Below, piece after piece: positions 1-10,637 of a stretch of DNA of 64,000 bases (position 1 is the stretch's first letter; each line of letters opens with the position of its first letter). A model generated the notes under the pieces. That model ran no database searches. It saw nothing but the letters and a program-made list of their open reading frames with translations, and was not told the DNA's origin. The stretch is from positions 744,001-808,000 of the forward strand of contig JARKIF010000014.1 in NCBI GenBank assembly GCA_029378245.1, written 5' to 3'. This stretch comes from Roridomyces roridus (Eukaryota; Basidiomycota; Agaricomycetes; Agaricales; Mycenaceae). Position numbers and translations under genes: made by a program.

Positions 1-1783
1 CCACCAGCTCGGTTTACGCGTCGAAGGCCAGAACGGAGCGTGCGCACCACCGGAATAGACTTGGCCGGGTTGCGGGTCCTCTGCATCTCGACGCGACGCC
101 AAAAAGGTCTGCTCCCGCTCTTCAAGGGCACGGCGTTGTCGCTTCGCAGCTTCACCATCCAACTCCTCGTTTACTGGGGACTCTTCACCGGGAGGGGTCA
201 CCCGTAGCTTAACCACCAAGTAAACAATCGACGCCGGTACAATGATACGCTCGCCAATGACTACCGAACAAATTAACCAAGAAGATAAGAAGAAAGACAG
301 ACGCACCTCGGAAAGATGCATCAACAATCTCTACACGCCCCCAGTGGCCGAGCGCCTTTTGCACATCCGTGGCACGACCATCGGCTTGCTCCTTCAAAGA
401 ACGCGTGAATGCTTCCAAGTCAGTGCCGGCAGTTGATTCCGAGATTTTAACACCGGGGCAGTTGTGCAAGCTGATGGCGAGGGGTTGGTGTAGGTGGGAG
501 CGCTTGGGTAAAGAAGGCGTGCAAACGCATGATCGCGAGGGTCGGCGTCAACCAGTTTCGGGACTGCGAGATGGTGAGAAGGGCGTTGAGTAGAACAGGC
601 GTCTGCAACAGAAGAGCGGATTGAGCTATATTTCGCGTCAGTACGGGCGAATACTCAATGCACGGTATAACACACCCTTGGCCATTTCCGGTGCAACGTC
701 TATCCGATGCAGATACGCATACAGCAGAATCATTGCCGGTCCGCCTCGAGGCCTCTGCACCAGCGATGCCCGCCCAGACCGTGGGGCCTACCGCCTCCTT
801 GATCTGAGCTTCGACATCTTCTGTGCTCTGCTTGACCGCAGGAACTTTCTCGTAGGCATACGCAGCAGCCAGAACCCGGACGACATCTATCTCCGTCGCA
901 TCCTCAGTGAGGGTACGGAAAAAGACCGACGCAGAGAGGGTATGAACGCCATCTTTCGTCTGCTCGCGATTCCCAAACCACCAGCGTCCCACGAGCCAAG
1001 GAAGCACGCCGCCAAAGAGGATCCCGTACACGCCAAGGACCCAGATATTGTTCTGACTCGCGACGATCCACGGTGGGAGAGCAATACCCATAGTCAGCTC
1101 TTGCCGACCGTCGGGGTTTCCATATTTCTCGAGGTTCTCGCGGATAACAGGGTCGGTGAGGCTGTAATGTTGTGAGCCAAAAAACGAGAGAATAGAACGA
1201 ACGATTCACGATTTGTATGCCTTGGTAATGCTAACGAAGCGATCCTGAATCGCTTCGATCGTCTCATTGAGAGTAACCTTGACTTTGTCGGGATGGCTGA
1301 GGAAAACATACGGACGCGTCAAAAAAAAGTCCACGTCGCCAGACACGTATACACTCACTAAAGTCGACTCAATTGCTTGAAAGTGCTCTTGATTTCCTTC
1401 TCGCTCGTGCCAGGGCTGATACCGAGAATCTCGAATGGGTCGTAGACCTTGCCGTCCGATTTGGCGCCAGCGACCTTCCAGCAGAGGAATGCAAAAAAGG
1501 ACCAGCCGACGATGACAAAAGAGGCCCTGCTGCGCGTCAAGGGGACCATAACAGTGCATTCTGCAAAGGAAACTGACTTGAAACCAGGCATTCGGAGCTT
1601 GGAGCCCTCCATACGCTTCCGCTGAGCGATACACGGTGCACACTCGCATGGCGGGAATTTGGTCGTTGAGCGCGAGCGAGAAGGTATCAGAGAAAAGGAT
1701 AGTGGGGTGAGGAGAAGCGCAAGGAAAGTTATGACAAAATACGCGGCCATGTTGCCGCCCTCATCGTACGTGTACTGCGCCAT
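1..1783 (-). CDS. SEC63: Sec63, ER translocon J-domain subunit (C-terminal part cut by window edge)
   Basis: Sec63 sits in the ER membrane and recruits the lumenal Hsp70 to the Sec61 channel. The ATG at 1783 opens a protein with an N-terminal hydrophobic segment (AAYFVITFLALLLTPLSF), a second one downstream, and then a J domain starting DPFEILGISPGTSEKEIKS. The J-domain HPD tripeptide is present at about 1290-1300 just after a splice acceptor (SHPDKVKVTLNETI). The next exon carries KYGNPDGRQ and a further membrane segment near MGIALPPWIVASQNN, the order expected for Sec63 and not for a soluble DnaJ. The Brl domain follows and runs off the left edge, so the acidic C-terminus is missing. At least three short introns interrupt the gene. 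Confidence 0.93.
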
Positions 1784-1995
1784 GGCGGGGAGATCGAAGT
1801 GGAATTATGGTCTGTGGTGGACAGCGGGAAATAGAATCGGTACACCGGGGCAGGCGACACAGGCCAGGAAGTAGGTAGTTGCCAGCAGAAAGCTTTGGAT
1901 TATGTCACCCTTAACGCGTTCCACCATCGACGTGGAACTGCACCGCAATTATGTCCTTCACGGAAGTACAATAATTTCTTTGTCATTTATCCTCG

Positions 1996-3447
1996 CTACA
2001 AGATTGGTATGTACTTTTGAGCCGATTCGTAGAAAAAGTGACTCTCGGTCACCGCCAACTCGGACAATTTCGTGTGCACTTTGTGATCCAAGCTACATTT
2101 GCTGTCGGGGAACGCATGAATGTCGACGTGGAACGCGGTCGGCGTGTCCAGGGCGGCCAATCTCGTCAGCCTGGACGTGACAAAGTCCACCAGCAGCCTC
2201 TGCCTGAACATGAACCTCGTCACACATACAAAGCGAGACAGCAGCGGCACAAGGCAATCCTCGACCTTCGTCGCCGCCATGGCCCGGACAAAACTGTCCG
2301 TAATGAGAATCGGGTCGGGTACCGTCGGTGGAGCATCACCCACTTCGAGGTGCTCGAGTGCTTTGAGCACAGATAAGATCTCCAAGAGATCTTGCTCTGC
2401 TATGTGAACCTCGACTACACTCAACGTCGTGAGGCACCGACCAAAAGCGGAGCGCCTACACAACGCAAGAAATTGGATATGCAAGGTGGTCGGCCACTCC
2501 AAAACAATGCGGGGGTAGCCGTTGCAGCCCAGGAACATCCGTTGGAGTGCCGACGCATTAAGGCTGGCGAATATCTGGGTCAAGGCTGAAGATGCATGGT
2601 CCGCATGAAATGGTTGTGTTGTCCGGCACACAAGACTGGAAATGGACGTCGAGATAGGCGGGAGATGAAATGAGATAATATAGTCTGGTGCGAAAACTCG
2701 GTAGTCGAGGTCGAGAGCAATGTGCGCCTGCGCTCCGAGCGGCAGCCGAGGCAGCAAGGATAACCCATCCCGAAATTCCTCCGGAAACATAGCGATACAT
2801 CCGAAGCACTTCAACTGTTGCTGGTCAAAGATTTGGCGCACGGAATCAGAGTTGACCAGCGGTGCAGCGAGCCAGAGATTCTCCAGGCACGGAGCCACCG
2901 CAAAGAAATCTATGGGAGTGTCCGGGGACGATCCAAACCGCGGACGCGTCTCCACGTTGAGCAAGAGTTTTTTGAGACGTGGCAGCTTGCCCCTGAGAAT
3001 CGAGGTATCGAACTCTTTGATGGAGCATCTGGCAATGCACAGAAACTCCCACCGATTGGAATGCTCTGCCAGCAAATGGAAGATACGGGGATGAGGAGAT
3101 TGGGAATCAAGGTCGCACTGGAGCGAGATGGAAAGCGGGGCAGACCCGCTACGGTTCAGACGAGCCGTCAATAGTCGCACCGATTTGTCCAGGGCTGCCT
3201 CTGTCATTCCATGGATTTCAATGTTCGACCAGAATGTAGGAGTCTTGAAGGCAATGTCGTGCCACCGAGAGCATACCCGAGACAGCACAAGTAGAGGACC
3301 GTTTGCAATCCGCTCGAGCTCCGTCTGTAGTTCCGAAGCTGGACTTCCAAGGGGTGGCCAAAATTCCGGGGTGCTCACGTCCGTGGTCAGACTGAGGATG
3401 TCAGATATGATTTCAGCCGGGAGGAACTGGATGTGTGGGAGATTCAT
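1996..3447 (-). CDS. F-box-like domain protein
   Basis: This single-exon gene has an F-box-like start: LPAEIISDILSL, then about 50 residues later LSRVCSRWHDIAFKTPTFWS. That spacing and wording are typical of the expanded agaricomycete F-box family, whose members are presumed SCF ubiquitin-ligase adaptors. The rest (about residues 90-480) has leucine-rich stretches such as LPRLKKLLLNVE but no clear repeat. The start at 3447 places the F-box near the N-terminus; an in-frame ATG at 3507 would add 20 residues. The target is not predictable. Confidence 0.8.
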   Translation of the reverse strand: MNLPHIQFLPAEIISDILSLTTDVSTPEFWPPLGSPASELQTELERIANGPLLVLSRVCSRWHDIAFKTPTFWSNIEIHGMTEAALDKSVRLLTARLNRSGSAPLSISLQCDLDSQSPHPRIFHLLAEHSNRWEFLCIARCSIKEFDTSILRGKLPRLKKLLLNVETRPRFGSSPDTPIDFFAVAPCLENLWLAAPLVNSDSVRQIFDQQQLKCFGCIAMFPEEFRDGLSLLPRLPLGAQAHIALDLDYRVFAPDYIISFHLPPISTSISSLVCRTTQPFHADHASSALTQIFASLNASALQRMFLGCNGYPRIVLEWPTTLHIQFLALCRRSAFGRCLTTLSVVEVHIAEQDLLEILSVLKALEHLEVGDAPPTVPDPILITDSFVRAMAATKVEDCLVPLLSRFVCVTRFMFRQRLLVDFVTSRLTRLAALDTPTAFHVDIHAFPDSKCSLDHKVHTKLSELAVTESHFFYESAQKYIPIL

Positions 3448-3821
3448 CAAGGTCGGAAAGACAGGAGAGGCAAAGCACAATAAATACTTTTTATTTATTG
3501 ACAACATCGACTACAACGAAGACGAATATCCAACGGTTCAGTCTAAACAAATACAGGGTCGTCAGGTTCAAAATTCTGGTGGGATGGATGGGGATGCAGG
3601 GAAATGGTAGGTGATGATGGAATGCTGGGAGACGAGGCGATTATACTGAGATACAAACATGGCGGACAGGGAGAGGGAATGGACAAAGAGAGAGAAATCG
3701 TCAGAGGTTCGTATTTGGAGGAGACGAGTTGAAGAAATTACTACGCTGCGTCGAACTGGAGCCGCGCGTTTTGAGGTTGGGGTGGTGTTGGCGGGAATAA
3801 TGCTGCTGGTGCACAGGCCGC
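3448..3821. other. Intergenic stretch without a recognised gene
   Basis: This lies between the start of the F-box gene and the stop of the AT-hook gene, both on the minus strand, and so holds the promoter of the former and the 3' end of the latter. Open frames here are short and serine- or arginine-rich with no family resemblance. An in-frame ATG at 3507 could extend the F-box protein slightly. Confidence 0.5.
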
Positions 3822-6040
3822 TCATATCCCAGCCCCATATTTTTCTGTTTTGCCTTGCGCTTCCCGTCGTGTCTCCTTGCGACTTTTACTCGGTATCTCG
3901 TGTTTCAACGGAGCCTGGTGGCCGGGGGTGGGCGTACGGTCGCCGTCGCGCGCGCGGTGCTCCTTCTCTTGCCACATCATGCTGCTCAACGGACTGTTTC
4001 GCATAACGTTGCCAAAATCAGCAGCATGCCCGGGCGTGTCGGAGCCCCACCCCCACCGGCTCAGGTTGAGATGCTTGCGCGACTGCTCCGTCGGGGAAGT
4101 CGTCGAGTCGTCAGACGGCTCACAGTCAAGGAATGCCGAGTCCAACACATCGTCGAGGTCGATGGCGTGGGAAGGAGGCAGTTCGGGGGAGGTCGGAACC
4201 TCGGAAGAGGACAAAAGTTGGAACGAAGGTTGAGAAGGAGGAGGGAGAGACAAATTTCGGGCAGGAAGGGAGTATTTTGGGCTGGTCTATGTCACACGTC
4301 AGGTCCAAACTGATGCAAGATAAAAGAATTTTAACATACCCGGTCGAGATGGGATGCGGTCTTTCCTCGGCCACGGCCTTTAACTCGGGGGTGGGGGGAC
4401 GGTAGGGGTTCATGTTTATCGTCTATGACGGCCCGGACAGTGTCACCCGGGATAAAAGAACCCGTCCTCGGTCCATTGCCTTTGCAAGACACACTCGGCG
4501 CCTTGATATCCTGGTCGAAATACTCCTCCGAATCCTCCACGAAGACGCGGCCAGACAATATATCGGCCGGTTTGGGGAAGTCGACCGGTTGCCGATTGCG
4601 AGGGGCAGGACCGGGACTCATGGTCGACAACGGGTTGATGGAAGAGACGCTGAAAGGTTGGCTGAAGAGGCGCATGGCACGCTCATTGGGCAATTGATCT
4701 TCCCCGACAAGCTCTTCGTCCGTGGTATCGCCGCCATCGAGCTCATCTGTCCCCATCTCTTCATCGTCGCTGTCCTGGCTGGGAGACGTACTGGTCTCGA
4801 CAAAGGTTGAATTGACCTCAAAGTCGACATCCAGTAGGCCGCGTGCTTCCCCGAGACCGTTGGAGAAGATGACCTGACCATCCCAGCCTTCGGTCAACTC
4901 GAACGGAAGCATCTCGAGGTCCCGCCTCAGCCGGGGAATAAGCCCCGCAAGAGCAGTGTCACTCAGCGACATTGTGTCCAGGTCAGACTGGTCACCGTCG
5001 ACTGCACGGTCGTCATTCTCGTATGAATGATCGTCGTCCGAGGAATCAGAATTATCGGTGAGGTTGGCAAAAAACAGGTCGGCATCAAAGCTGGACTCTT
5101 CGTCATCCTCGGGCTCCGACCAACCAGTGGCGAGTCCAATATACCCTGCACCGACACGCAAATCATCCGTCTCGTCATCGTCCTCCTCTGCTCCCTGCTC
5201 TTCCTCTTCCTCCTCTTCGTCCTCTGTGGCATCGGTATCAACGTCCATCTCGGCGTCACTCGGGCCAACGCTCCGCTTGCGAGGTCGAATGACCCAATTA
5301 TTATTATGGTTCCTCCTCTTTTGTCCGTCATCACCAAACAGTTCACGACGAACCCGAGATTTATCGGCGCGGCTTTCATCCGCGATGATGAATCGTTCTT
5401 CTTCGGCTTCCATAGATGAGTCGGAGTCGAAGCCGGACAGGGAAACCGAGTCTGACTCGGATGACGACGACATGGCCGAAGCCGAGACAAATGTGGGGAA
5501 TTGGATGGAGCGTGCATCGTCGCCATTGAAAGGGTAGTGATCGTCGACATCGCTGAGTTCAGAAGACGACTCGCTCGACTCGACGACGCGTTTGCGCTTC
5601 TTGTTGATGGCAGTGGCTTTGCCTTTGAGTTTGGCAGAGATGCGCGCGGTGGCCGATTTTTTCGGAGCTGTCGGATTACGTCGACGGATGGCCTGAGATG
5701 AATGATAAAAAGACAAGGCGTCAACGTTGGCTTTGGCAACACCAAGTTTGCGTTTCGGAGGACGGCCCCTCTTCTTGGGGACGGGATACTGAGGAAAGGG
5801 TCTGGGGATTCCACCGTCTGCTACGGAGGCGGACATCGTCGGTCCTACGTTGTTGGATTTGGGTTGTTTGCCGAGCATATTGGGAGGGATGGTGAGTCTG
5901 ATTTTCAGGGAAGGGAGCTTTGGGGTAGCTGTAGAGGTAGAAGCGATCGGTTGAGCGCTGGTCGTTGCGCTGATGCTGTTGGCACAAGTGCATTCGCCAT
6001 CGCACACTGGGCAAATATCGTTGTCCTCGTCGTCGATCAT
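3822..6040 (-). CDS. Large acidic AT-hook nuclear protein, function unknown
   Basis: The ATG at 6040 gives an N-terminus MIDDEDNDICPVCDGECTC with four closely spaced cysteines. It is followed by an AT-hook-like KKRGRPPKRK, a basic stretch (KKRKRVVESSE), and long acidic and serine tracts including DEEEEEEEEQGAEEDDDE. This pattern suggests a chromatin-associated protein. The main exon ends at about 4340 with donor GTATGT. The acceptor CATAG near 4290 restores frame (TSPKYSLPARNLSLPPP) and adds about 155 residues, giving roughly 720 in all. A short upstream exon is possible: an open frame from an ATG near 6200 joins across a 43-base intron to residues preceding M1, but it reads as hydrophobic and is doubtful. 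The acidic, cysteine-knuckle layout faintly recalls IFH1-type ribosomal-gene coactivators, but no homology can be shown here. Confidence 0.6.
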
Positions 6041-6884
6041 GTGAGGGTTTCCTGCGTCGCCTACGGTATGGGAGTGAGAAGGCGGCACTGGGGAAGTCTG
6101 TAGGTTGGGATGCGCTAGATTAAAAAATATCAGTTGGTACTCGTGTGATCAGGGCGACTGGGAAGATTAGGAAGAGCAAGTGGAGGGTCGTGGCAGTCAT
6201 GTCTCAGCCAAGCGAGGGGGAGGTCGGTAAGCGTCTTTGAGAAGCTCCATTCGGCCGGCACAAGGTACATGAGGGAGGGATGGCAGTTGTCTACGCGAAA
6301 GAAGACTCACAATGGAGGCGATATTGGGACGACATTGGTGAGCGCAAAGGAACATGGGAAGTACGGGGGGTCCAGATTGAGGGATTGGGGAGGGGTGTAG
6401 CTCTATGCCACAGCGTCGTGGTGAGAGCAAGAGTGCAATTTGCGCGATACGCATCATTTGCCATCTGATCTGATTGGCACGTCTCAACAATTCCCTTTTT
6501 TCCGCCGGGCGTCCATGCATGAATGCTGCACGTATGTAACCCGCGCGGCACCTTGGCCTTATCTTAATCTTGAGCACTCTCTCTCTCAACAAATTGGCTA
6601 ATCCAACCCATCGGCGAAACCTTTCATGAAAAATTGACTCTCTTCGGTGTCACTATTCTTGCACGCTTTTGCCTCCGTCTCGGTCCGCGTCCTTGTCGAC
6701 TTCTACCGCCGTGTCTGTGCCCTACTTGTCGTCCCATGATTTCTCCGAAAGCAGGGCGTGGAACACGTACCTTGGACGGTCACGAGTCCCTGGCCGCCAA
6801 TCTTTGACACCTATAAGGCAAACTGCCTATAAAAGCAGTACCAAGATACACACTTTCTACAGCAGCAGCTACATCCTCTCCTCC
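6041..6884. other. Divergent intergenic region
   Basis: This separates the minus-strand AT-hook gene from the plus-strand gene at 6885. It may contain a small 5' exon of the AT-hook gene (see that entry). The right end has two TATA-like motifs (about 6811 and 6828) placed correctly for the plus gene. No coding region is otherwise supported: the plus-strand frame open from 6669 has no family match before the proposed ATG. Confidence 0.45.
6828..6835 (+). promoter_or_regulatory. TATA box for the gene at 6885
   Basis: The sequence TATAAAAG lies 57 bases upstream of the ATG at 6885, leaving room for a transcription start about 30 bases downstream and a very short 5' leader. A strong TATA is uncommon among the genes in this window and suggests inducible or high expression. 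Confidence 0.55.
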
Positions 6885-7175
6885 ATGTCTACCTCTACAT
6901 CCTCCTCGCCGCTCAGTGGCAAAAACTTTGACCCTTTCGCAACGCACCCATTCACCTCCTACTCGCCACCTGCACCTCGCGCTCCTCCACCATCGCGCAA
7001 CCCAGCGGCGACCAACCCACACAACATGAGCAGTGGCCAACAGCCGAAACGCTCGCCCACTTCACCTTCGGCTCCCAGCGCCGTCTTTGTGCCATATCGG
7101 CCAGAGGCATCTCCGCCAGAGCTGAGCCAGATTCTCAAGAAACCGCCGTCGAGTCATCCCGCGGCGCGTTCATGA
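6885..7175 (+). CDS. Small proline/serine-rich protein, 96 residues, unknown function
   Basis: The single exon encodes an intrinsically disordered protein. It starts with a serine/threonine run, continues through GKNFDPFATHPFTSYSPPAP, and ends with a short block FVPYRPEASPPELSQILKKP. From memory, that block resembles a short motif shared by small basidiomycete proteins of unknown role (FVPYR, ELS.ILKK); this is not verified. There is no signal peptide, membrane segment or cysteine. The ATG at 6885 is chosen because a TATA box sits 57 bases upstream. An upstream in-frame extension to 6669 would run through that promoter and is less likely. Confidence 0.55.
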   Translation: MSTSTSSSPLSGKNFDPFATHPFTSYSPPAPRAPPPSRNPAATNPHNMSSGQQPKRSPTSPSAPSAVFVPYRPEASPPELSQILKKPPSSHPAARS

Positions 7176-8052
7176 TCGTCCATGAACGACCCACAGGTAG
7201 ATTTTTGTCGCGCGAATCTTCCGAGCTCGTATTCACATGCAAAAACAGTACATACCGCCAATCTTTTATCCCGGGTTTTGGGTTTTCACAAGATGTCGGC
7301 TGAGAGAGAACCCTCAGACGAGCAGTCACCGAGCATTCACAGTTGTACCCCGCATCGTGTCCTATCCATGTTTTCCATTTCATATTCTATCGAGTCGCGT
7401 AATATATGCCCTCTCCGGACCTTGGCAATGAAAGACTGCTACCAATGAGATAAACCTGGCCGTGAACACCGGTCGACGAAAGAGTCGCCGTTGTCCAGTC
7501 GCCACGCTAAAAACTGCTGGGGTGAAGATGTTCTGGACGGCGCGTTTGGGCGCGTTATTTGCAAGGTCCGGCTTGGGTCAATTACATCCGCGGTTCCAAC
7601 TTCCAAAGGAACTGAAGCGGGCCGCGGGCCGAAGATCTCAACAACGCCGGATATAAGGTTCTAATCCCGTCGTGGACACTGATAGAGCTCGAGGAACGAA
7701 CATGTGCAGGTCTGCGTTGTTGGAATGTTAATGAAGCATGTTCTGGCCCCCCCCGCGATCCCTCCAACGCAAGTCGTAGCCAGAGTTCTTGGCTTGTGAA
7801 TTGATTCCTCGCTGGAGAAATAGATCGTCGTCGGCTGGTCGTCGGAGGAGAAAACGCAGAATTGGTTGGTTGCCGAGTGTCTCAGACGGACCGTGCAAGG
7901 CCGTCCTGGGCCACACTTGACCGACTGGTGGCCCGGACAACGGCGGCGGGTAACAGAACAGCGGGGCCCTAGGAACGTCCAAGAATCAGAATCAAAGAGC
8001 AGTCCAGAGACATAAATGACATCTGATAAACTTGTGATAAACACTTACCAAA
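7176..8052. other. Intergenic region, no gene recognised
   Basis: Both strands were read. The open frames are at most about 127 codons, with no domain, splice-joined partner or compositional sign of coding. The stretch probably holds the 3' end of the small gene at 6885 and the promoter of the DUF202 gene. A tRNA-like string near 7660 does not fold (see rejected items). Confidence 0.5.
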
Positions 8053-8088
8053 ATGGGAGAAAAGTTTGCCTTTTGGAGCTGCACCACC

Positions 8089-8730
8089 ATGTCACCCTCA
8101 CCCAGAACATCCATGGTGGACGAGCCCGAGCCCGAGCCGGAACCCACAGCCCACCAGGTCTCGACACTCGAGCGCCTAAAAGTCTCCTTGCTACTAGAAA
8201 ACTCTGGCAGCGTCGCCCGAGACCATCTCGCAAGCGAAAGGACGTTCCTGGCATACGTTAGGCAACCCACACGCGCTCCTTTCCCTCCTAATCTTCATCT
8301 ACACCAGGTCCGTACCAGCCTCGTCCTCGCATCGACTGGCGTAGGCGCGTCCAAATCTCTATCGCTGCTCTGTAAATAAACACACCGTTCCAGCCCTAGT
8401 CCAATTGTTCACAATCGCCTCCAACACTCAAACCAACGATAATTTCAACTTTTCACCCAATACACGACGGTTTCAAACGTGGGCTCGTCCTCTTGGAGCA
8501 ACGATGGTCGGGTTCGGTCTCGTCGTCCTTGCACTAGGTTTGTGCATTTTTCTTGGCTCAACCAACACAGATTTATCTCATTCACAGGCACGAACCGCTA
8601 CTTTGCCATCCAAAGTGGACTGACAAAGGGTCTATTCCCCGTGGCGCGTCTCACCACTGCACTCATAACCTTGGTCCTCGGAACCGTCATTGTCGTCATA
8701 TTCGGCATACTGGTCTCCGCAAGAGCTTGA
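8089..8730 (+). CDS. DUF202 (YidH-like) three-helix membrane protein
   Basis: Four exons (8089-8256, 8308-8344, 8394-8537, 8588-8730) join to 163 residues. The core reads ARDHLASERTFLAYV, RTSLVLASTGV, then ALVQLFTIA, the first helix signature of DUF202. Two further hydrophobic helices follow (GFGLVVLALG and ALITLVLGTVIVVIFGILV). The function of DUF202 proteins is not established; fungal members are small membrane proteins. The ATG at 8089 has a good context (CACCATG); an ATG at 8053 would add 12 residues. Intron 2 appears to use a GC donor, because only the split TAG/GCGCGT keeps frame and gives ALVQ. The stop is 25 bases from the converging aminotransferase stop. Confidence 0.82.
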
Positions 8731-8755
8731 TAGCATTACAATGCACATTTATCGT

Positions 8756-10423
8756 CTATAACTTGGCGAACACGTCCTTCAACGCCTTGGTGATGACCTG
8801 GATGTCGCCCCTCTGCCCATCCACAACGGTAATCCCCATGTGTCTGGGCACGAGTCAGACCACAAACGCAAAAAGGTCAAGAACACATACCCGATACGGA
8901 AATATTTCTCTGTGTACTAGATGAGCAATGGATAGAACCAGCTAGGAAACGCACCCTTGATAGCAGCATGCAGCCCACCGGCAGCAATGATACCGTTGGC
9001 GCTGAGTTTCGGTAACACGTCCGTCGCCGCCACACCGTTGGGGAAGTACAGCGCAGTCATTCCGGTGGCCGCATACGCGGGGTCCAGGGGCAGCTGTTTG
9101 AGTCCCAATTCGGCAGCAGTGTCCTTGACCTCCTTGCTGGCCGCACGATGGAGCTTGAAGCGCTCCTCGAGCGATGGTGCCTCTTTAGTGATACGGGTCA
9201 GAGACGCGTGGTAGGCGTAGACCAAGTTGACCGGAGGCGTCGCGAAATATGCTGCCTTGCCACTTTCGTACGCCTTCATTATCGGCAACCACTTCTTCCA
9301 GCTCGCGTAGTACGATCCAACAGGCGCAGTCCGCGATTCAAACACCTGCAGATGGTATCATTTCCCATCCATTCATTCAAATAACAAACCGTGAACACGC
9401 GCCTTGATCGCTTTGGGACTTGCGACGAGAATACTGAGACCCGGCGGGACACCGAGACCCTTCTGACTCGCGGTCAACACGACATCGATGCCCCACGCGT
9501 CCATACGCAGCTCTTCGCTCGCAACAGAGCACACGCCATCCAAAATAACCTACGGCGACCATGAGCAACGGCAACCCCAAAAATACGAGAAACCCTACCA
9601 GGGTGTCCGGCGAGACCCGCCTCACCGTCTCGGCAATGGCTTTGGCGTCCGAGAGAACGGCTGTGGACGTATCTACATGCGTGAATGTGAGGAGACGGTA
9701 CTTCTTGGACTTGAGTGCAGATTCGATGGCCTCCTGGCTCACAACACCGCCGATGTCTGCCTTGATCTGGTCCACCTTGGCGCCGTACGTCTCGAGGCTA
9801 CGACATCTTTCACACACTTGAACACGACGCACAGAATGCTCAGAAACGCACCAATCTTGGAAGCTGTCTCCAAAGTAGCCAGTGTGCAACACGAGCGCGT
9901 TCTCGCCCGGCTGTATCAAGTTGGCGGCAACCTGATCCCACCCGAGCGTCCCACTTCCCGAAATCAAGAAGGGTTGGCCCGCGGTAGAGATCACGAACCT
10001 CCCTGTAGAGATTAATTTAGCTGGGCAAGAACGCGCATCCAACGATCCGACGTGCCGAGTCATACGAATACAGTCCCCAAAGACCTGCACAAAGTCGGGT
10101 GCAACATGCGAGTTGGACGGGCGGGCATTGGCGTAAAGGACCTGCGATTGTATGTATTTAGACGCGACGCGTCGTTCGTTATCGTCCCCGTACCTCATCG
10201 GAAACTTCAATCGGCCCAGGGATACTGCAAACCAGTCAGAAATCGCGTCAATATGGCGAATTGAGCCATGCATACACCAAAAGTCTGTCCGATCGGTAGA
10301 TGAGATATGTTCTGCGGCCAAACGGTGGACATCTTACTTGTGAGGTGCCTATATCGGTTTGTGAATGGACAAGATGGAACACGAGACGACACGCACTTGC
10401 TTGAACTCGGGGAGGGTGGTCAT
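8756..10423 (-). CDS. AGX1: Alanine-glyoxylate aminotransferase (class V, PLP), peroxisomal
   Basis: This enzyme transfers the amino group of alanine (or serine) to glyoxylate, making glycine. Recognisable blocks in order are IPGPIEVSDE, VLYANARPSNSHVAPDF, GQPFLISGSGTLGWDQV, ALVLHTGYFGDSF, FTHVDTSTAVLSDAK, and the PLP-lysine region TASQKGLGVPPGLS. Many short introns split it. The second coding exon appears to be only 11 bases long (10338-10348). The last exon ends ALKDVFAKL-stop, a canonical AKL peroxisome-targeting tripeptide. That fits glyoxylate detoxification in peroxisomes, as in plants and primates, rather than a mitochondrial location. The first exon MTTLPEFKQ starts at 10423. Confidence 0.93.
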
Positions 10424-10637
10424 GGTGCGGAAGTGGAAGGCAGGACGAGTCAGGAGTCTTGGAGGTAGTAATGGTCGGAGTCTTAAGATCATAAGCTACC
10501 CCAGGTCCTTGCCAGGTCCGCTTCGGACCAGCGGCAGTCGGAGCAGCGGGCTTCCGCGATTAAAAACATGTCGAAAATGGGTCCAATATTTTAGTACACA
10601 TACATTATACAACGTATTCCATATCCTTATCCTATGC

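Noticed and set aside
5027..5537. Overlapping plus-strand frames with poly-serine and poly-leucine
   Set aside because: They are antisense shadows of the acidic tract of the AT-hook gene and have no independent support.
3822..6040. Naming the AT-hook protein an IFH1/CRF1 ortholog
   Set aside because: Only overall composition and a faint motif resemblance support it; no forkhead-binding signature could be confirmed by eye.
7660..7690. Sequence GGTTCTAATCCC resembling a tRNA T-loop
   Set aside because: The flanking five-base stems do not pair, and no acceptor, D or anticodon arm can be folded from the preceding 70 bases.
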